DNA from: Aedoeadaptatus ivorii | GTDB lineage: Bacteria > Bacillota > Clostridia > Tissierellales > Peptoniphilaceae | DNA: 64,000 nt | Direction of reading: 5' to 3' | NCBI RefSeq assembly: GCF_900638585.1 | Contig: NZ_LR134523.1 | Span: 391,001 to 455,000, forward strand | In this document: piece after piece, positions 7,210 through 16,372 of the stretch | How positions within the stretch are numbered: position 1 is the stretch's first letter | How the letters are laid out: each line of letters starts with the position of its first letter | Translations under genes and position numbers: made by a program | The notes under the pieces: model-generated | Told to the model about the DNA's origin: nothing | What the model saw: the letters and a program-made list of their open reading frames with translations, nothing else | Database searches by the model: none

Positions 7210-7756
7210 TTACAATCTCCTTCATTTTTTCTCCACCAAACTTCAAGGCTTCCAAGTTGGATTTCATAACTTTTTCGCCCTTCTTACCGTAGAGTTTGTC
7301 TACCGCTTTTTCCAAAGCGCCTTGGCTGACCATGCCGGTGATTTCGTTGAATGCGCCGATCATGATCATGTTGAGAACGCGAGGGTTACCGAATTTTTCG
7401 GTTAGACCGTTGACCGGGAGCAAGTGCGAGTTGATGTCGCCTCTGGTCGTGTCTTTGTTGACCAGGGAGCTGTTGATGAAAATGTGTCCGTCGGGAACGA
7501 CATAGGACTCGAATTTGTCCAAGGAAGGTTCGTTCATGGCGATGACGGCGTCGGCTTGTGCGATGTTGGGCGCGCCGATGGGATCATCGGAAAGAATGAC
7601 GGAGCAGTTTGCCTTACCGCCGCGCATTTCGGGGCCGTAAGAGGGCAACCAGGATACGTTTTTGTCGTCGAACATGCCGGCATAGGTCAACAGTTGGCCG
7701 ATGCCCATAACACCTTGTCCACCGAAACCGGATACGATAACTCTTTTCGTAGTCAT
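7199..7756 (-). CDS. 2-oxoacid:ferredoxin oxidoreductase, gamma subunit
   Basis: 185 aa. MTTKRVIVSGFGGQGVMGIG opens the typical gamma domain, and SYGPEMRGGKANCSVI is its conserved active-site loop. Start chosen at ATG 7756 (GGGGAGG upstream), which overlaps the beta-subunit stop by one base; upstream in-frame codons lie within the beta gene. It is one of four subunits that oxidise 2-oxoacids to acyl-CoA and CO2 while reducing ferredoxin in the cytoplasm. Confidence 0.9.
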   Translation of the reverse strand: MTTKRVIVSGFGGQGVMGIGQLLTYAGMFDDKNVSWLPSYGPEMRGGKANCSVILSDDPIGAPNIAQADAVIAMNEPSLDKFESYVVPDGHIFINSSLVNKDTTRGDINSHLLPVNGLTEKFGNPRVLNMIMIGAFNEITGMVSQGALEKAVDKLYGKKGEKVMKSNLEALKFGGEKMKEIVNAK

Positions 7757-8502
7757 TATAGATCCTCCCCGTTGCGCAGATTTCCTAAGGGATAGTAGGG
7801 AATCATGTTGTCTTCTAACCATTTCAATGCTTCTGTCGGAGGCAGACCCCAGTTGGTCGGGCAGGTAGAAAGAACTTCTACGATGCCGAATCCCGTGCCT
7901 TCGAGTTGCAGTTTGAAGCATTCCATAATCGCCTTTTTGGCCTTGCGGATGTTTGCGGGCGTGTTGACGGCAACGCGTTCGACGAATTTAGCGCCGTTGA
8001 TGGTTGCGAGCATTTCGGCGATGCGGATGGGACGTCCGGCCCAAGCTTCGTCGCGGCCGTAGGGGCTGGTGGTAGTCTTTTGGCCGACCAAGGTGGTGGG
8101 CGCCATTTGACCGCCGGTCATGCCGTAGATGGCGTTGTTGACGAAGATGGTGGAAATGTGTTCGCCTCTGTGGGCGGCTTGTACGATTTCGCCCGAGCCG
8201 ATGGAGGCCAAGTCCCCGTCACCTTGGTAGGTGAAGACGAATTTGTCGGGGGTGGAGCGCTTGATACCCGTAGCGACTGCCGGTGCACGGCCGTGTGCAG
8301 CTTCGAACATGTCGCAGTTAAAGTATTTGTAAGCGAGTACGGAACATCCTACCGGTGCGATACCGATGGCATTGCCCGTCAGGCCGAGTTCTTCCAGACA
8401 TTCAGCGACCAATTTGTGCACTACGCCGTGGGTACAACCGGGGCAGTAGTGGGTCGGCATATCGGTGAGTGCTTTGCTTCTGGTGTAGAGTAGTTTTTCC
8501 AT
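7756..8502 (-). CDS. 2-oxoacid:ferredoxin oxidoreductase, beta subunit (TPP-binding)
   Basis: 248 aa. The N-terminal CPGCTHG holds iron-sulfur/active-site residues of this family, YQGDGDLASIGSGE plus NNAIYGMTGGQ form the thiamine pyrophosphate and Mg2+ binding motif, and PTTL follows as in Vor/Kor enzymes. The length is typical for the valerate/2-oxoglutarate type rather than pyruvate synthase. Naming of the A and B subunits differs between databases, so no symbol is given. Confidence 0.9.
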   Translation of the reverse strand: MEKLLYTRSKALTDMPTHYCPGCTHGVVHKLVAECLEELGLTGNAIGIAPVGCSVLAYKYFNCDMFEAAHGRAPAVATGIKRSTPDKFVFTYQGDGDLASIGSGEIVQAAHRGEHISTIFVNNAIYGMTGGQMAPTTLVGQKTTTSPYGRDEAWAGRPIRIAEMLATINGAKFVERVAVNTPANIRKAKKAIMECFKLQLEGTGFGIVEVLSTCPTNWGLPPTEALKWLEDNMIPYYPLGNLRNGEDL

Positions 8503-8503
8503 T

Positions 8504-9562
8504 TTACGCCTCCAATAGCTTTAAGGCCACTTCTGCGATTTCTTCCGCGGAAGGAATCATACCGCCTTGGCGACCATAGAATTCTACGGGCAGTTTACCG
8601 TTAACGGCGAGACGTACGTCTTCGACCATTTGACCTTGGTTCAATTCCACGTCGAGGATGACCTTACAGTCTTTGTTGATCTTTTCGTACGCTTCGCTGG
8701 GGAAGGGCCACAGAGTAATGGGGCGGATGAATCCGACTTTGTAGCCTTTTTCCTTGAGGATGTCTCCGGCGGAACGGCAGATACGGCTGGTGGTACCGAA
8801 AGCGGTAAATACGATGTCCGCATCTTCTACGTCGATGACTTCGACGCGTTTTTCCTTGTCGGAGATTTCTTTATATTTTGCGATCAGCTTCTTGTTGTGG
8901 GCTTCGAGCTCTTCGGGAGAGAGGTAGAGGGAGTTGATGATGTGGGGCTCTCTTTCGCCCTTGGTTCCCATTGCCGCCCAGTCGGAGTGATCGTAGGTGG
9001 TGACTTCGTGTTCTTCGAATTCAACCGGTTCCATCATTTGTCCGAGCATACCGTCGCCACAGAGGATAACCGGGGTGCGGTATTTGTCGGCGAGGTCGAA
9101 ACCGAGGTGAATCAGATTTACCATTTCCTGAATGGATGCCGGTGCGAGGGTGATGGTGCGGTAGTCACCGTTTCCGCCGCCGCGGGTGGATTGGAAATAG
9201 TCCGTTTGCGAAGGTTGAATGGATCCGAGACCCGGGCCCCCACGCATCATGTTGACGATCATGCAGGGCAGTTCGGATGCGGCGATATAGCTGATTCCTT
9301 CTTGCATCAGAGAAACCCCGGGAGAAGAGGAACTGGTCGCCACGCGGGTTCCGGTACCGGCGGAACCGTAGAGCATATTGATTGCGGCGACTTCGGATTC
9401 GGCTTGTAAGAAAGTACCGCCGATCTTCGGCAACTCTCTCGCTAAGTACTCGGGAACTTCGGATTGCGGGGTGATGGGGTATGCAAAGAACGTTTTGCAT
9501 CCTGCGGCGATCATAGCCGCGCCGACTGCTTCGTTACCTTTGATTAAAACTTTTTCAGACAT
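8504..9562 (-). CDS. vorB: 2-oxoacid:ferredoxin oxidoreductase, alpha subunit (VorB type)
   Basis: 352 aa, the standard length of VorB-type alpha subunits. The N-terminal pyrimidine-binding domain shows GNEAVGAAMIAAGCKTFFAY and PITPQSE with the ESEVAAINM glutamate that activates TPP; a long loop with SSSPGVSLMQEGISYI and MMRGGPGLGS follows, and the C-terminal domain has FIRPITLWPFP. Branched-chain 2-oxoacids are the likely substrates because no pyruvate-type fused polypeptide is present, but 2-oxoglutarate is an alternative. ATG 9562 follows AAAGGAG. Confidence 0.88.
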   Translation of the reverse strand: MSEKVLIKGNEAVGAAMIAAGCKTFFAYPITPQSEVPEYLARELPKIGGTFLQAESEVAAINMLYGSAGTGTRVATSSSSPGVSLMQEGISYIAASELPCMIVNMMRGGPGLGSIQPSQTDYFQSTRGGGNGDYRTITLAPASIQEMVNLIHLGFDLADKYRTPVILCGDGMLGQMMEPVEFEEHEVTTYDHSDWAAMGTKGEREPHIINSLYLSPEELEAHNKKLIAKYKEISDKEKRVEVIDVEDADIVFTAFGTTSRICRSAGDILKEKGYKVGFIRPITLWPFPSEAYEKINKDCKVILDVELNQGQMVEDVRLAVNGKLPVEFYGRQGGMIPSAEEIAEVALKLLEA

Positions 9563-9575
9563 TCTATGACTCCTT

Positions 9576-9797
9576 TCACTCTTCTATGCGGTAGACGCTG
9601 ATTACAGAGTCAGGGCAGATGATCGCACAGCTTTGGCATGCGATACAATCTTCCGGATTTTTCGCATAGGCGGGTCTGTAGCCCTTCGGGTTCAATTCAT
9701 CGGTTTTGAGAGCCAAAACATCTTTCGGGCAGACCGATACGCAAAGACTGCAGCCTTTGCAGTAATCTTGATCGAAAGTGACTTTTCCTTTTGCCAT
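9576..9797 (-). CDS. 2-oxoacid:ferredoxin oxidoreductase, delta subunit (2x[4Fe-4S] ferredoxin)
   Basis: 73 aa. Two cluster motifs, CKGCSLCVSVCP and CIACQSCAIICP, mark an 8Fe-8S ferredoxin domain that passes electrons from the TPP site to soluble ferredoxin. Start chosen at ATG 9797 because AAGGAGG lies six bases upstream; the eight extra upstream codons overlap the P-loop ATPase gene. It heads the four oxidoreductase subunits. Confidence 0.92.
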   Translation of the reverse strand: MAKGKVTFDQDYCKGCSLCVSVCPKDVLALKTDELNPKGYRPAYAKNPEDCIACQSCAIICPDSVISVYRIEE

Positions 9798-9808
9798 ATT
9801 TTTCCTCC

Positions 9809-10492
9809 TTATAGCATCCATTGATCCCTAAAATAGAGATCGATGGGAAGAATATAGAGATCGGGGAAATGTGCCTGTACTTCGGGCACCAACTCGCGCT
9901 TGCAGACCGTACCCAATAGGGGCAGGCCCGTAATGTCGCTGACCTGTTCGGCGAGGTCTAAGCCGCCGATGACGTCTTCGGCCGTGGTGTCTTTGAGGAA
10001 ATGCGAGGTATTGAACAAGCCGGTAATTTGGGTATGGCTCGTCGCCTGGGTCATTTCCATAAATTCGATCACCTGTTCCGGCGTCTTGGTCTCCGGACGG
10101 TTGGAGTTGATGACGAAGATCTGTTCGTATCCCGTTTCCTCCAAGGTGGGGTAGTAGCGGGCGAGGGCACGTGCACCGGAAGGATTGCCGCCGACGTCGA
10201 TAATGACGCGACCGTGACCGCTAGCGATGGCGGCATCGATGGCCGGGTCCAACGCGGGGATGTCCAAGGTCTTTGCCTTTGTCGCGGTGTAGAGGGCCTT
10301 GATGCCGTGTTCCTCGAGAAACGTATCCTTATCCCGAATTCGGAAGTACGTATTGATGATATCGAGGTCGACGATCGTCACCTGTTCTCCCTGTTCTGCG
10401 AGCTGTAAGCCTAAGTTGATGGACATTTCTGTCTTACCGCTGCCGAAGTGACCGGTAATGATAAGAATCCTGTGATGCTTCTTCCAATCCAT
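9809..10492 (-). CDS. P-loop ATPase of the MinD/CooC type, linked to the oxidoreductase operon
   Basis: 227 aa. GHFGSGKTE is a deviant Walker A motif near residue 14; VDLDIINTYFRIRD follows as switch region and VIIDVGGNPSGA as Walker B. No membrane segment. It is the first gene of the operon, 11 bases before the delta subunit. Proteins of this class insert cofactors or act in iron-sulfur assembly, which would suit a maturation role for the downstream enzyme; this is inference. A weak upstream promoter (TATATT with TTTCCC 17 bases away, near 10567-10595 on the minus strand) is possible. Confidence 0.75.
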   Translation of the reverse strand: MDWKKHHRILIITGHFGSGKTEMSINLGLQLAEQGEQVTIVDLDIINTYFRIRDKDTFLEEHGIKALYTATKAKTLDIPALDPAIDAAIASGHGRVIIDVGGNPSGARALARYYPTLEETGYEQIFVINSNRPETKTPEQVIEFMEMTQATSHTQITGLFNTSHFLKDTTAEDVIGGLDLAEQVSDITGLPLLGTVCKRELVPEVQAHFPDLYILPIDLYFRDQWML

Positions 10493-10697
10493 ATTTTCTT
10501 CCTTTCTTAAAAGAATCGCAGCAAGAAAACGTTTACACTACGGTACAATGTTTTCCGGCTAAGATCAATATACCATAGAATCGGAAAATGGGAAAGCCTT
10601 ACTAAAGTTTTTTCACTGCAAGGCGCGAAAGTTTGAGGATTCGACAAAATGGATATGAACTAAATTGTCGGAAAGTATATTGGGAAAGGGTTGGACG

Positions 10698-11060
10698 ATG
10701 AATCGCAACAAACGAGAATATAACAGAGCTACACGAGAATTATACAGTTTTCCCCGCGGGAAAACCGCCACTAAGGACGAAGGGGAATCCATACAAGCGG
10801 TACGCGCCTACCGCCGCCGTCGTCGTTCGGTGACGCTGTGGTTGCCGGCGGCGCAGATGCCGCTTACGATCGGCAGTCTCGTGCTGAAAAGTGCGGTATA
10901 CGGGACGAAAAAAAGCTTTTCCGTCGCAAAATACGTGCGAAGGATGCACGGGGCCTTTCGCAGACCCGCCCTTGAGGTGAAAGACCTGGATCTTGCGATC
11001 CAAAGGACTAATGCGTCGCTCAGAAAACAGCGGAAGGAGACCGATATTGACGGCAGATAG
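10698..11060 (+). CDS. Basic protein of unknown function upstream of the Crp/Fnr regulator
   Basis: 120 aa, rich in Arg and Lys, with the cluster AYRRRRR near residue 40 followed by a mildly hydrophobic stretch (LPAAQMPLTIGSLVLKSAVYG). No recognised domain. Start chosen at ATG 10698 (GAAAGGG upstream) over the in-frame codon 11 residues earlier. Its end overlaps the regulator gene by 14 bases, so the two are probably co-translated. It could be membrane-associated or nucleic-acid-binding; neither is shown. Confidence 0.6.
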   Translation: MNRNKREYNRATRELYSFPRGKTATKDEGESIQAVRAYRRRRRSVTLWLPAAQMPLTIGSLVLKSAVYGTKKSFSVAKYVRRMHGAFRRPALEVKDLDLAIQRTNASLRKQRKETDIDGR

Positions 11061-11697
11061 CATGCTTTTTCGCGGCATCGACGACTCGAAGCGCGAACGC
11101 CTATTGCGGGAACTGGGCGCCGAACGCAGGCATTACGCCGCAGACAGCTATATTTTTCACCAGGAAGAGGAGAGCGCGGGGGTCTATATTTTGCTCGCGG
11201 GCTCGGTGGAGGTGGAGCGGATCTCGGCATCGGGACGGCGGCAGATGATCAACCGCTTTACCGAGCCGGGCACGGTGTTCGGCGAGGTATATACCTTTTT
11301 GGAGGATCATCCCTACGATTTCGGCTGCGTAAGCCGCAAGGAATCGGAGGTGTTGTTTTTGCCCAAGACCGCCTTTGACCGGAGAAACGGCGAAATCGCC
11401 GACCGATTGGTGCGCAATATGCTCGCAATTATGTCGCAAAAGGCGTATTTTTTGAATCTGAAGATGCTGGTACACAGCGCCGGGAGCATTCGGAAGAAGA
11501 TTATCCTCTATGTATTGTACGAAAATCCGGAGGGCGAGGGGATGCTTCCCTTAAATCGAGAGGAACTCGCGGCGTATTTGGCGGTGCCGCGGCCGAGCCT
11601 TTCCCGCGAACTCGGAAAGATGCAGCGGGAGGGACTGATTCGGACGGAAGGAAAGTATGTGCGGTTCGATCCCGAGGTGTTGGAAGAATTTTTGTAA
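11047..11697 (+). CDS. Crp/Fnr-family transcriptional regulator, likely controlling hcp
   Basis: 216 aa. The N-terminal half is a cyclic-nucleotide-binding-like beta barrel (LLAGSVEVERIS, GTVFGEVYTF), and the C-terminal half is a winged helix with recognition motif LNREELAAYLAVPRPSLSRE. Start chosen at TTG 11047, with GGAAGGAG seven bases upstream; the longer frame starting at 10993 lies inside the previous gene. No cysteine set for an iron-sulfur cluster is obvious, so sensing may be by heme or another ligand. The gene stands directly upstream of hcp, like HcpR regulators, and an FNR-type dyad sits between them. Confidence 0.85.
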   Translation: MTADSMLFRGIDDSKRERLLRELGAERRHYAADSYIFHQEEESAGVYILLAGSVEVERISASGRRQMINRFTEPGTVFGEVYTFLEDHPYDFGCVSRKESEVLFLPKTAFDRRNGEIADRLVRNMLAIMSQKAYFLNLKMLVHSAGSIRKKIILYVLYENPEGEGMLPLNREELAAYLAVPRPSLSRELGKMQREGLIRTEGKYVRFDPEVLEEFL

Positions 11698-11710
11698 AAG
11701 AGGACAAAGG

Positions 11711-11752
11711 GTAACATTAGTTACGGTACAGAAAGAAGATTGGTTGTATAAT
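11711..11752 (+). promoter_or_regulatory. hcp promoter with Crp/Fnr-type operator at about -41.5
   Basis: GTAAC-ATTA-GTTAC (11711-11724) is a perfect inverted repeat with the 5-4-5 layout of FNR/CRP sites. A consensus TATAAT lies at 11747-11752, and the -35 position (CGGTAC) is poor. With transcription starting near 11759 the dyad centre (11717.5) falls at about -41.5, the class II activator position. So expression probably depends on the adjacent regulator. Confidence 0.75.
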
Positions 11753-11800
11753 CGAAGCATCGAATGGAGCTATGCAACAAAAGAAACCGGGAGGTAGTAT

Positions 11801-13420
11801 ATGTTTTGTTATCAATGCCAAGAGACCGTAAGAAACAAGGGTTGTACCGTAAAGGGCGTCTGTGGAAAGACCGCCGAGGTGGCCGATCTGCAAGACGTTT
11901 TGATCTATGTAACCAAGGGATTAGCGCAGGTGTATAATCGCCTGGGCGAAAAGAATGTCGAAGTCGAGGACCGCATCGCCGACAATTTGTTTACGACGAT
12001 TACCAATGCGAATTTCAACCCCGAAAAGGTAGAGGAATTTATCGTAGATACTTTGGATATGAAAAAGTCGCTCCTCGCTTCTATCGACGATCTCGAAAGC
12101 CTGCCGAAAGAGGCCGGATTCGATATGCGCGACGGATTGAGTGAAGCGGCGAAGGCGGAATACATCGGCGTGCTCGCCACCGAAGACGAGGACGTGCGTT
12201 CCCTGCGCGAGCTGATTACTTACGGCCTGAAGGGCATGGCGGCCTATATCCGCCACGCCAATGTGCTGGGGTATCGAGACGACGACGTCCACGCCTTTAT
12301 GGCGGATGCCCTCGAAAAGATCACCGACGACAGCCTAAGCGTCGAGGATTTGGTGAATTTGACCCTCCAAACCGGCGAACACGGCGTCAAGGCCATGGCG
12401 CTCTTGGACGCAGCCAACACCGGCCGTTACGGCCATCCGGAGATTACCGAGGTCTCGCTCGAACCCAGAGACAATCCGGGCATTTTGATTTCGGGCCACG
12501 ACCTGGGGGATATGGAAGCGCTGCTGCAACAGACCGAAGGCACCGGCGTAGATGTATACACCCACTCGGAAATGTTGCCCGCGAATTACTACCCCGCCTT
12601 TAAGAAGTACGACCACTTCGTCGGCAATTACGGCGGCAGCTGGTGGCACCAACGGGAGGAGTTTAAGAGCTTTAACGGCCCGATTTTGATGACGACCAAC
12701 TGTATCGTTCCCCCGAAGGACGACAGCTATATCGACCGCTTATATACCACCGGCGTCGCCAGCTATCCCGGCGCGACCTTTATTGAAGGCGAGCTCGGAA
12801 AGGACAAGGACTTCTCGGCGCTGATCGAGCAGGCAAAGAACTGCCCGGCGCCCGAAAAGATCGAAGAAGGCACCATCGTCGGCGGCTTTGCCCACAACCA
12901 GGTATTTGCCCTGGCGGATAAGGTGGTGGATGCGATCAAAAGCGGCGCTATCTCGAAATTCGTCGTCATGGGCGGCTGCGACGGCCGCCAAAGCGATCGC
13001 CTGTACTACGAAGAATTTGCCAAGGCGCTCCCCGATGATACGGTGATCCTCACCGCGGGCTGTGCGAAGTATCGCTACAACAAGTTCCACCTCGGCGACA
13101 TCGACGGCATTCCCCGCGTATTGGACGCCGGTCAGTGCAACGACTCCTATTCCTTGGCGGTAATCGCCCTAAAGCTCAAGGAGATCTTCGGGCTCGAAGA
13201 CATCAACGAGCTGCCCATCGTCTATAATATCGCCTGGTACGAACAAAAAGCGGTGATCGTATTCTTGTCGCTGTTGGCTTTGGGCGTAAAGAATATCCAC
13301 CTCGGACCGACACTGCCGGCATTTTTGAGCGAAAATGTGGTCAAGGTTTTGGTAGAAAACTTCCAAGTTTCCCCCATTACGACGGTAGAAGAAGACATTA
13401 AAAAACTCATTACGGCATAA
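11801..13420 (+). CDS. hcp: Hydroxylamine reductase / hybrid cluster protein
   Basis: 539 aa. The N-terminal cysteines C3, C6, C15 and C21 (CYQCQET...GCTVKGVC) bind the first cluster; the hybrid cluster ligands lie later in motifs such as [27 protein letters not shown] and TAGCAKYR. Cytoplasmic redox enzyme that reduces hydroxylamine and, by current understanding, nitric oxide, protecting anaerobes from nitrosative stress. ATG 11801 follows GGGAGG. It is transcribed from an activator-type promoter and ends at a strong terminator. Confidence 0.95.
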   Translation: MFCYQCQETVRNKGCTVKGVCGKTAEVADLQDVLIYVTKGLAQVYNRLGEKNVEVEDRIADNLFTTITNANFNPEKVEEFIVDTLDMKKSLLASIDDLESLPKEAGFDMRDGLSEAAKAEYIGVLATEDEDVRSLRELITYGLKGMAAYIRHANVLGYRDDDVHAFMADALEKITDDSLSVEDLVNLTLQTGEHGVKAMALLDAANTGRYGHPEITEVSLEPRDNPGILISGHDLGDMEALLQQTEGTGVDVYTHSEMLPANYYPAFKKYDHFVGNYGGSWWHQREEFKSFNGPILMTTNCIVPPKDDSYIDRLYTTGVASYPGATFIEGELGKDKDFSALIEQAKNCPAPEKIEEGTIVGGFAHNQVFALADKVVDAIKSGAISKFVVMGGCDGRQSDRLYYEEFAKALPDDTVILTAGCAKYRYNKFHLGDIDGIPRVLDAGQCNDSYSLAVIALKLKEIFGLEDINELPIVYNIAWYEQKAVIVFLSLLALGVKNIHLGPTLPAFLSENVVKVLVENFQVSPITTVEEDIKKLITA

Positions 13421-13430
13421 ACGCGATTTC

Positions 13431-13465
13431 AAAAGGCAAGGCGCAAAAGCGCCTTGCCTTTTTTG
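13431..13465 (+). terminator. Terminator between hcp and the convergent kinase-like gene
   Basis: Stem AAAAGGCAAGGCGC / GCGCCTTGCCTTTT with a four-base AAAA loop and a T-run; it can serve both converging genes. Confidence 0.9.
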
Positions 13466-13473
13466 TGTGCAGG

Positions 13474-13995
13474 CTATATGCGTGTAAGCACGCCTTCGAC
13501 ATAGGTTTCGATCGTCTGTCGGATCGCATCCTCGCGGCCCGAGGCGTCGACGATCAGATCGCAGCGGCGATTGTCGATGCGCTCCGGCAGAAAACGGCCA
13601 TTTTCTTTTCGGGCGAGGAGGCGCTGTGTACGCGCCTTCTCTTCGATGACAAAACAGATGCGCTTCGCCCCCATCGCCTGCACTTCCTTTGCGCCCGTAT
13701 CGTCCAATACGACGACGGCGTGCCTGTTTTTGTCTTGAACCAGCGCATCGAGATCGGTCTTGGGAATGCCGTAGCAGGCGCCGTGGATTTCGGTGGTGGC
13801 GAGGAGGGCGCCGGCGCATTTTTTCTTAGAAAAGGCTTCGGCGGAGAGAAAATAATAATCCGCGCCGTCGATCTCGCCCGGGCGCGGCGGCCTCGTGGTG
13901 GCGGTGATCAATCGGAAGAAATCCGGTCGTTCGGCGAGGAATTCCGCCTGGGTGGTTTTTCCGGAGCCGGAGGGCCCCTGTATGACAAATAGCAT
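13474..13995 (-). CDS. Guanylate-kinase-like nucleotide kinase
   Basis: 173 aa. GPSGSGKTT is the P-loop and TTRPPRPGEIDGADYYF matches the GMP-binding segment of guanylate kinases. The body is shorter than the 190-205 residues usual for Gmk, and the lid region is divergent (ARTQRLLARKENGRF). Start chosen at ATG 13995, with AGGA seven bases upstream; GTG 14001 is an alternative. It is transcribed alone towards hcp. It may be an accessory kinase rather than the housekeeping Gmk; activity is inferred. Confidence 0.75.
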   Translation of the reverse strand: MLFVIQGPSGSGKTTQAEFLAERPDFFRLITATTRPPRPGEIDGADYYFLSAEAFSKKKCAGALLATTEIHGACYGIPKTDLDALVQDKNRHAVVVLDDTGAKEVQAMGAKRICFVIEEKARTQRLLARKENGRFLPERIDNRRCDLIVDASGREDAIRQTIETYVEGVLTRI

Positions 13996-14138
13996 AATCA
14001 CTTCCTATCTTTCGGTTCCGTATCGCATAGATACCCTCTTTCTGATATGATGGAAACGTCGGCTCATCGTGTACTTTTTCCCGAGATGGGTATACTAGTA
14101 CAGAACTTTATAAATACAGAAAACATAAGGAGGATACA

Positions 14139-15149
14139 ATGACGATTCGTGTAGGGGTGAACGGTTTCGGCCGCATCGGAAGAGACGTAATTCGAGGTAT
14201 TCTGTTGCGCGAGGAACTTCCCTTTGAGCTGGTGGCACTCAATGCCAGCGGAGACTGGACGCTGATGGCCCACTTATTCAAATACGACACGGTATATCGC
14301 AAATATCCCGGCGACATTCAGGTTGTCGACAAGGGATTCGAAATCGACGGCAAGCTGATTACGATTACGGACCAACGCGATCCCGCGCAAATCCCCTGGA
14401 AGGATATGGGCGTGGATTTGGTGATCGACACCACCGGCGCTTTTAAGGACAAAGAAGGCGTACAAAAGCACTTCGACGCCGGCGCGAAAAAGGTCATCGT
14501 CACCGCACCCACCAAGGGCGAAGACATTACCATCGTAATGGGCGTAAACCACGATCAATACGATCCCGAAAAGCACCACTTCCTTTCCAATGCTTCTTGC
14601 ACCACCAACTGCATGGCACCGGTGACCAAGATCATTATGGACAACTTCGGCATCGAAAAGGGCATGATGACTACGGTACACGCCTATACCAACGACCAAA
14701 ACATCCACGACGCAAAGCATAAAAAAGACTGGAGACGCGCCCGCGCCGCAGCGGAAAATATCATTCCCACCTCCACCGGCGCCGCCAAGGCGGTGGCACA
14801 GGTATTGCCCGAGCTCGAAGGCAAATTGAACGGCTATGCGCTCCGCGTGCCCGTTCCCACCGGCTCCATCACCGATATGGTATTCGAACTCTCCAAGCCC
14901 GCGACGGCAGAAGAGATCAACGCCAAAGTGAAAGAAGCGGCGGAAGGTCCCATGAAGGGCTATTTGGAATACACCGAAGATCCCATCGTATCCAGCGACA
15001 TCATCGCCAATCCCCACGCTTCGATCTTCGATGCGTCCCTGACTTTGGCACAGGACAATTTCGTTAAGGTATTTTCCTGGTATGACAACGAATGGGGATA
15101 CAGTCAAAGAGTCATCGACTTGGCAAGCTTGGTTGCAGAGAAGATGTAA
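14139..15149 (+). CDS. gapA: Glyceraldehyde-3-phosphate dehydrogenase, type I
   Basis: 336 aa. The NAD-binding start [16 protein letters not shown], the nucleophile motif SNASCTTNC near residue 150, and the C-terminal [12 protein letters not shown] are all conserved. It oxidises glyceraldehyde 3-phosphate to 1,3-bisphosphoglycerate with NAD+ and phosphate. AAGGAGG precedes ATG 14139. It heads the glycolytic cluster; a TATACT box at 14091-14096 may be its promoter, though no good -35 is seen. A hairpin terminator directly follows, which should make gapA transcripts more abundant than the genes behind it. Confidence 0.97.
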   Translation: MTIRVGVNGFGRIGRDVIRGILLREELPFELVALNASGDWTLMAHLFKYDTVYRKYPGDIQVVDKGFEIDGKLITITDQRDPAQIPWKDMGVDLVIDTTGAFKDKEGVQKHFDAGAKKVIVTAPTKGEDITIVMGVNHDQYDPEKHHFLSNASCTTNCMAPVTKIIMDNFGIEKGMMTTVHAYTNDQNIHDAKHKKDWRRARAAAENIIPTSTGAAKAVAQVLPELEGKLNGYALRVPVPTGSITDMVFELSKPATAEEINAKVKEAAEGPMKGYLEYTEDPIVSSDIIANPHASIFDASLTLAQDNFVKVFSWYDNEWGYSQRVIDLASLVAEKM

Positions 15150-15155
15150 TACGGG

Positions 15156-15180
15156 TCGAGCTCTTACGGGCTCGATTTTT
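15156..15180 (+). terminator. Intra-operon terminator between gapA and pgk
   Basis: TCGAGC (15156-15161) pairs with GCTCGA (15170-15175) followed by five T. Its short stem suggests partial read-through into pgk, for which no separate promoter is evident. Confidence 0.6.
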
Positions 15181-15192
15181 CTTGGAGGAATC

Positions 15193-16371
15193 ATGAATTT
15201 AAAATCTATGGACGTAAAGGGAAAGCGCGTACTCTTGCGGGTGGACTTTAACGTCCCCGTAAAGGACGGAAAAGTAACCGACACCACCCGTATCGAAGCG
15301 GCAAAACCCACCATCGACCATCTGCTGAAAGCGGGCGCGGCGGTGATCCTGATGAGCCACCGCGGACGGCCCAAGGGAGAATACAAAGAAGAATTCTCGA
15401 TGGAGCCGGTGCGCAAGGCCGCCGAGGAGATTCTCGGACAAACGATCGCGCCGTTTTTCTCGGGGGTCGTGGTAGACGACAATGTGCGCAAGATGGCAAA
15501 AGAACTCGCACCCGGCGAGCTCGCCATGCTGGAAAACCTCCGCTTTCGAAAAGAAGAGGAAGCCAACGACGCATCCTTTGCTGAAGAGCTGGCATCCATC
15601 GCCGATTTGTATGTAAACGACGCATTCGGCACCGCCCATCGCGCCCATGCGTCCAATGTGGGCATCGCCTCGAAGCTCCCCTCCGCCTTGGGCTTTTTGA
15701 TGGGAAAAGAAGTGGAAGTGCTTTCGAATCTCGTCGAAAACCCCGAGCGTCCGTTTGTCGCGATCCTGGGCGGCGCCAAGGTATCGGATAAGATCGGCGT
15801 CATCGAGAACTTGATCGAAATCGTCGATTCCGTGCTAATCGTCGGCGCCATGGCGAACACCTTTTTGTTGAGCCAAGGCTACGATATGGGCGCCTCTTTG
15901 GTAGAAAAAGAGCAGACCGAACTCGCCGAGCGCCTGATGAAAAAGGCGCGAGAAAAGGGCGTGGACCTGCTCCTCCCCGTGGATCTCGTGGTGGCGAAGG
16001 GGATCGATCGTCCCGATACGGCTCGCGCGGTAAAGCCGGGGGACATCGCCCCCGACGAAATGGCATTGGACATCGGAGAAGAGACTGTCAAGGCATACGG
16101 CATGATCCTCGACGGGGCGAAGAGCGTGGTGTGGAACGGTCCCGCCGGCGTATTCGAAACCGAGCCCTTTGACGCGGGGACCTTCGATTTGGCGAAGATC
16201 CTCGGCGATTTGGACGCCAATGTGGTGATCGGCGGCGGCGATTCCGCGGCGGCGATCACTCGATCCGGGCTGGAAGAGAAGATGAGCCATATTTCCTCCG
16301 GCGGCGGGGCGAGCCTGGAATTTTTGGAAGGCAAGAAATTGCCGGGCATCGCCGCCATTGAAGAGGTGTAA
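15193..16371 (+). CDS. pgk: Phosphoglycerate kinase
   Basis: 392 aa, normal bacterial length. [19 protein letters not shown] at the N-terminus binds phosphoglycerate; the nucleotide-binding C-terminal half has [24 protein letters not shown] and GGGDSAAAI. It transfers phosphate from 1,3-bisphosphoglycerate to ADP. Start chosen at ATG 15193 because GGAGGAATC precedes it; the longer frame runs back into gapA. Confidence 0.97.
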   Translation: MNLKSMDVKGKRVLLRVDFNVPVKDGKVTDTTRIEAAKPTIDHLLKAGAAVILMSHRGRPKGEYKEEFSMEPVRKAAEEILGQTIAPFFSGVVVDDNVRKMAKELAPGELAMLENLRFRKEEEANDASFAEELASIADLYVNDAFGTAHRAHASNVGIASKLPSALGFLMGKEVEVLSNLVENPERPFVAILGGAKVSDKIGVIENLIEIVDSVLIVGAMANTFLLSQGYDMGASLVEKEQTELAERLMKKAREKGVDLLLPVDLVVAKGIDRPDTARAVKPGDIAPDEMALDIGEETVKAYGMILDGAKSVVWNGPAGVFETEPFDAGTFDLAKILGDLDANVVIGGGDSAAAITRSGLEEKMSHISSGGGASLEFLEGKKLPGIAAIEEV

Positions 16372-16372
16372 G

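Noticed and set aside
14274..15860. 528-codon minus-strand frame over gapA and pgk
   Set aside because: Antisense shadow created by GC-rich codon use; no protein-like motifs.
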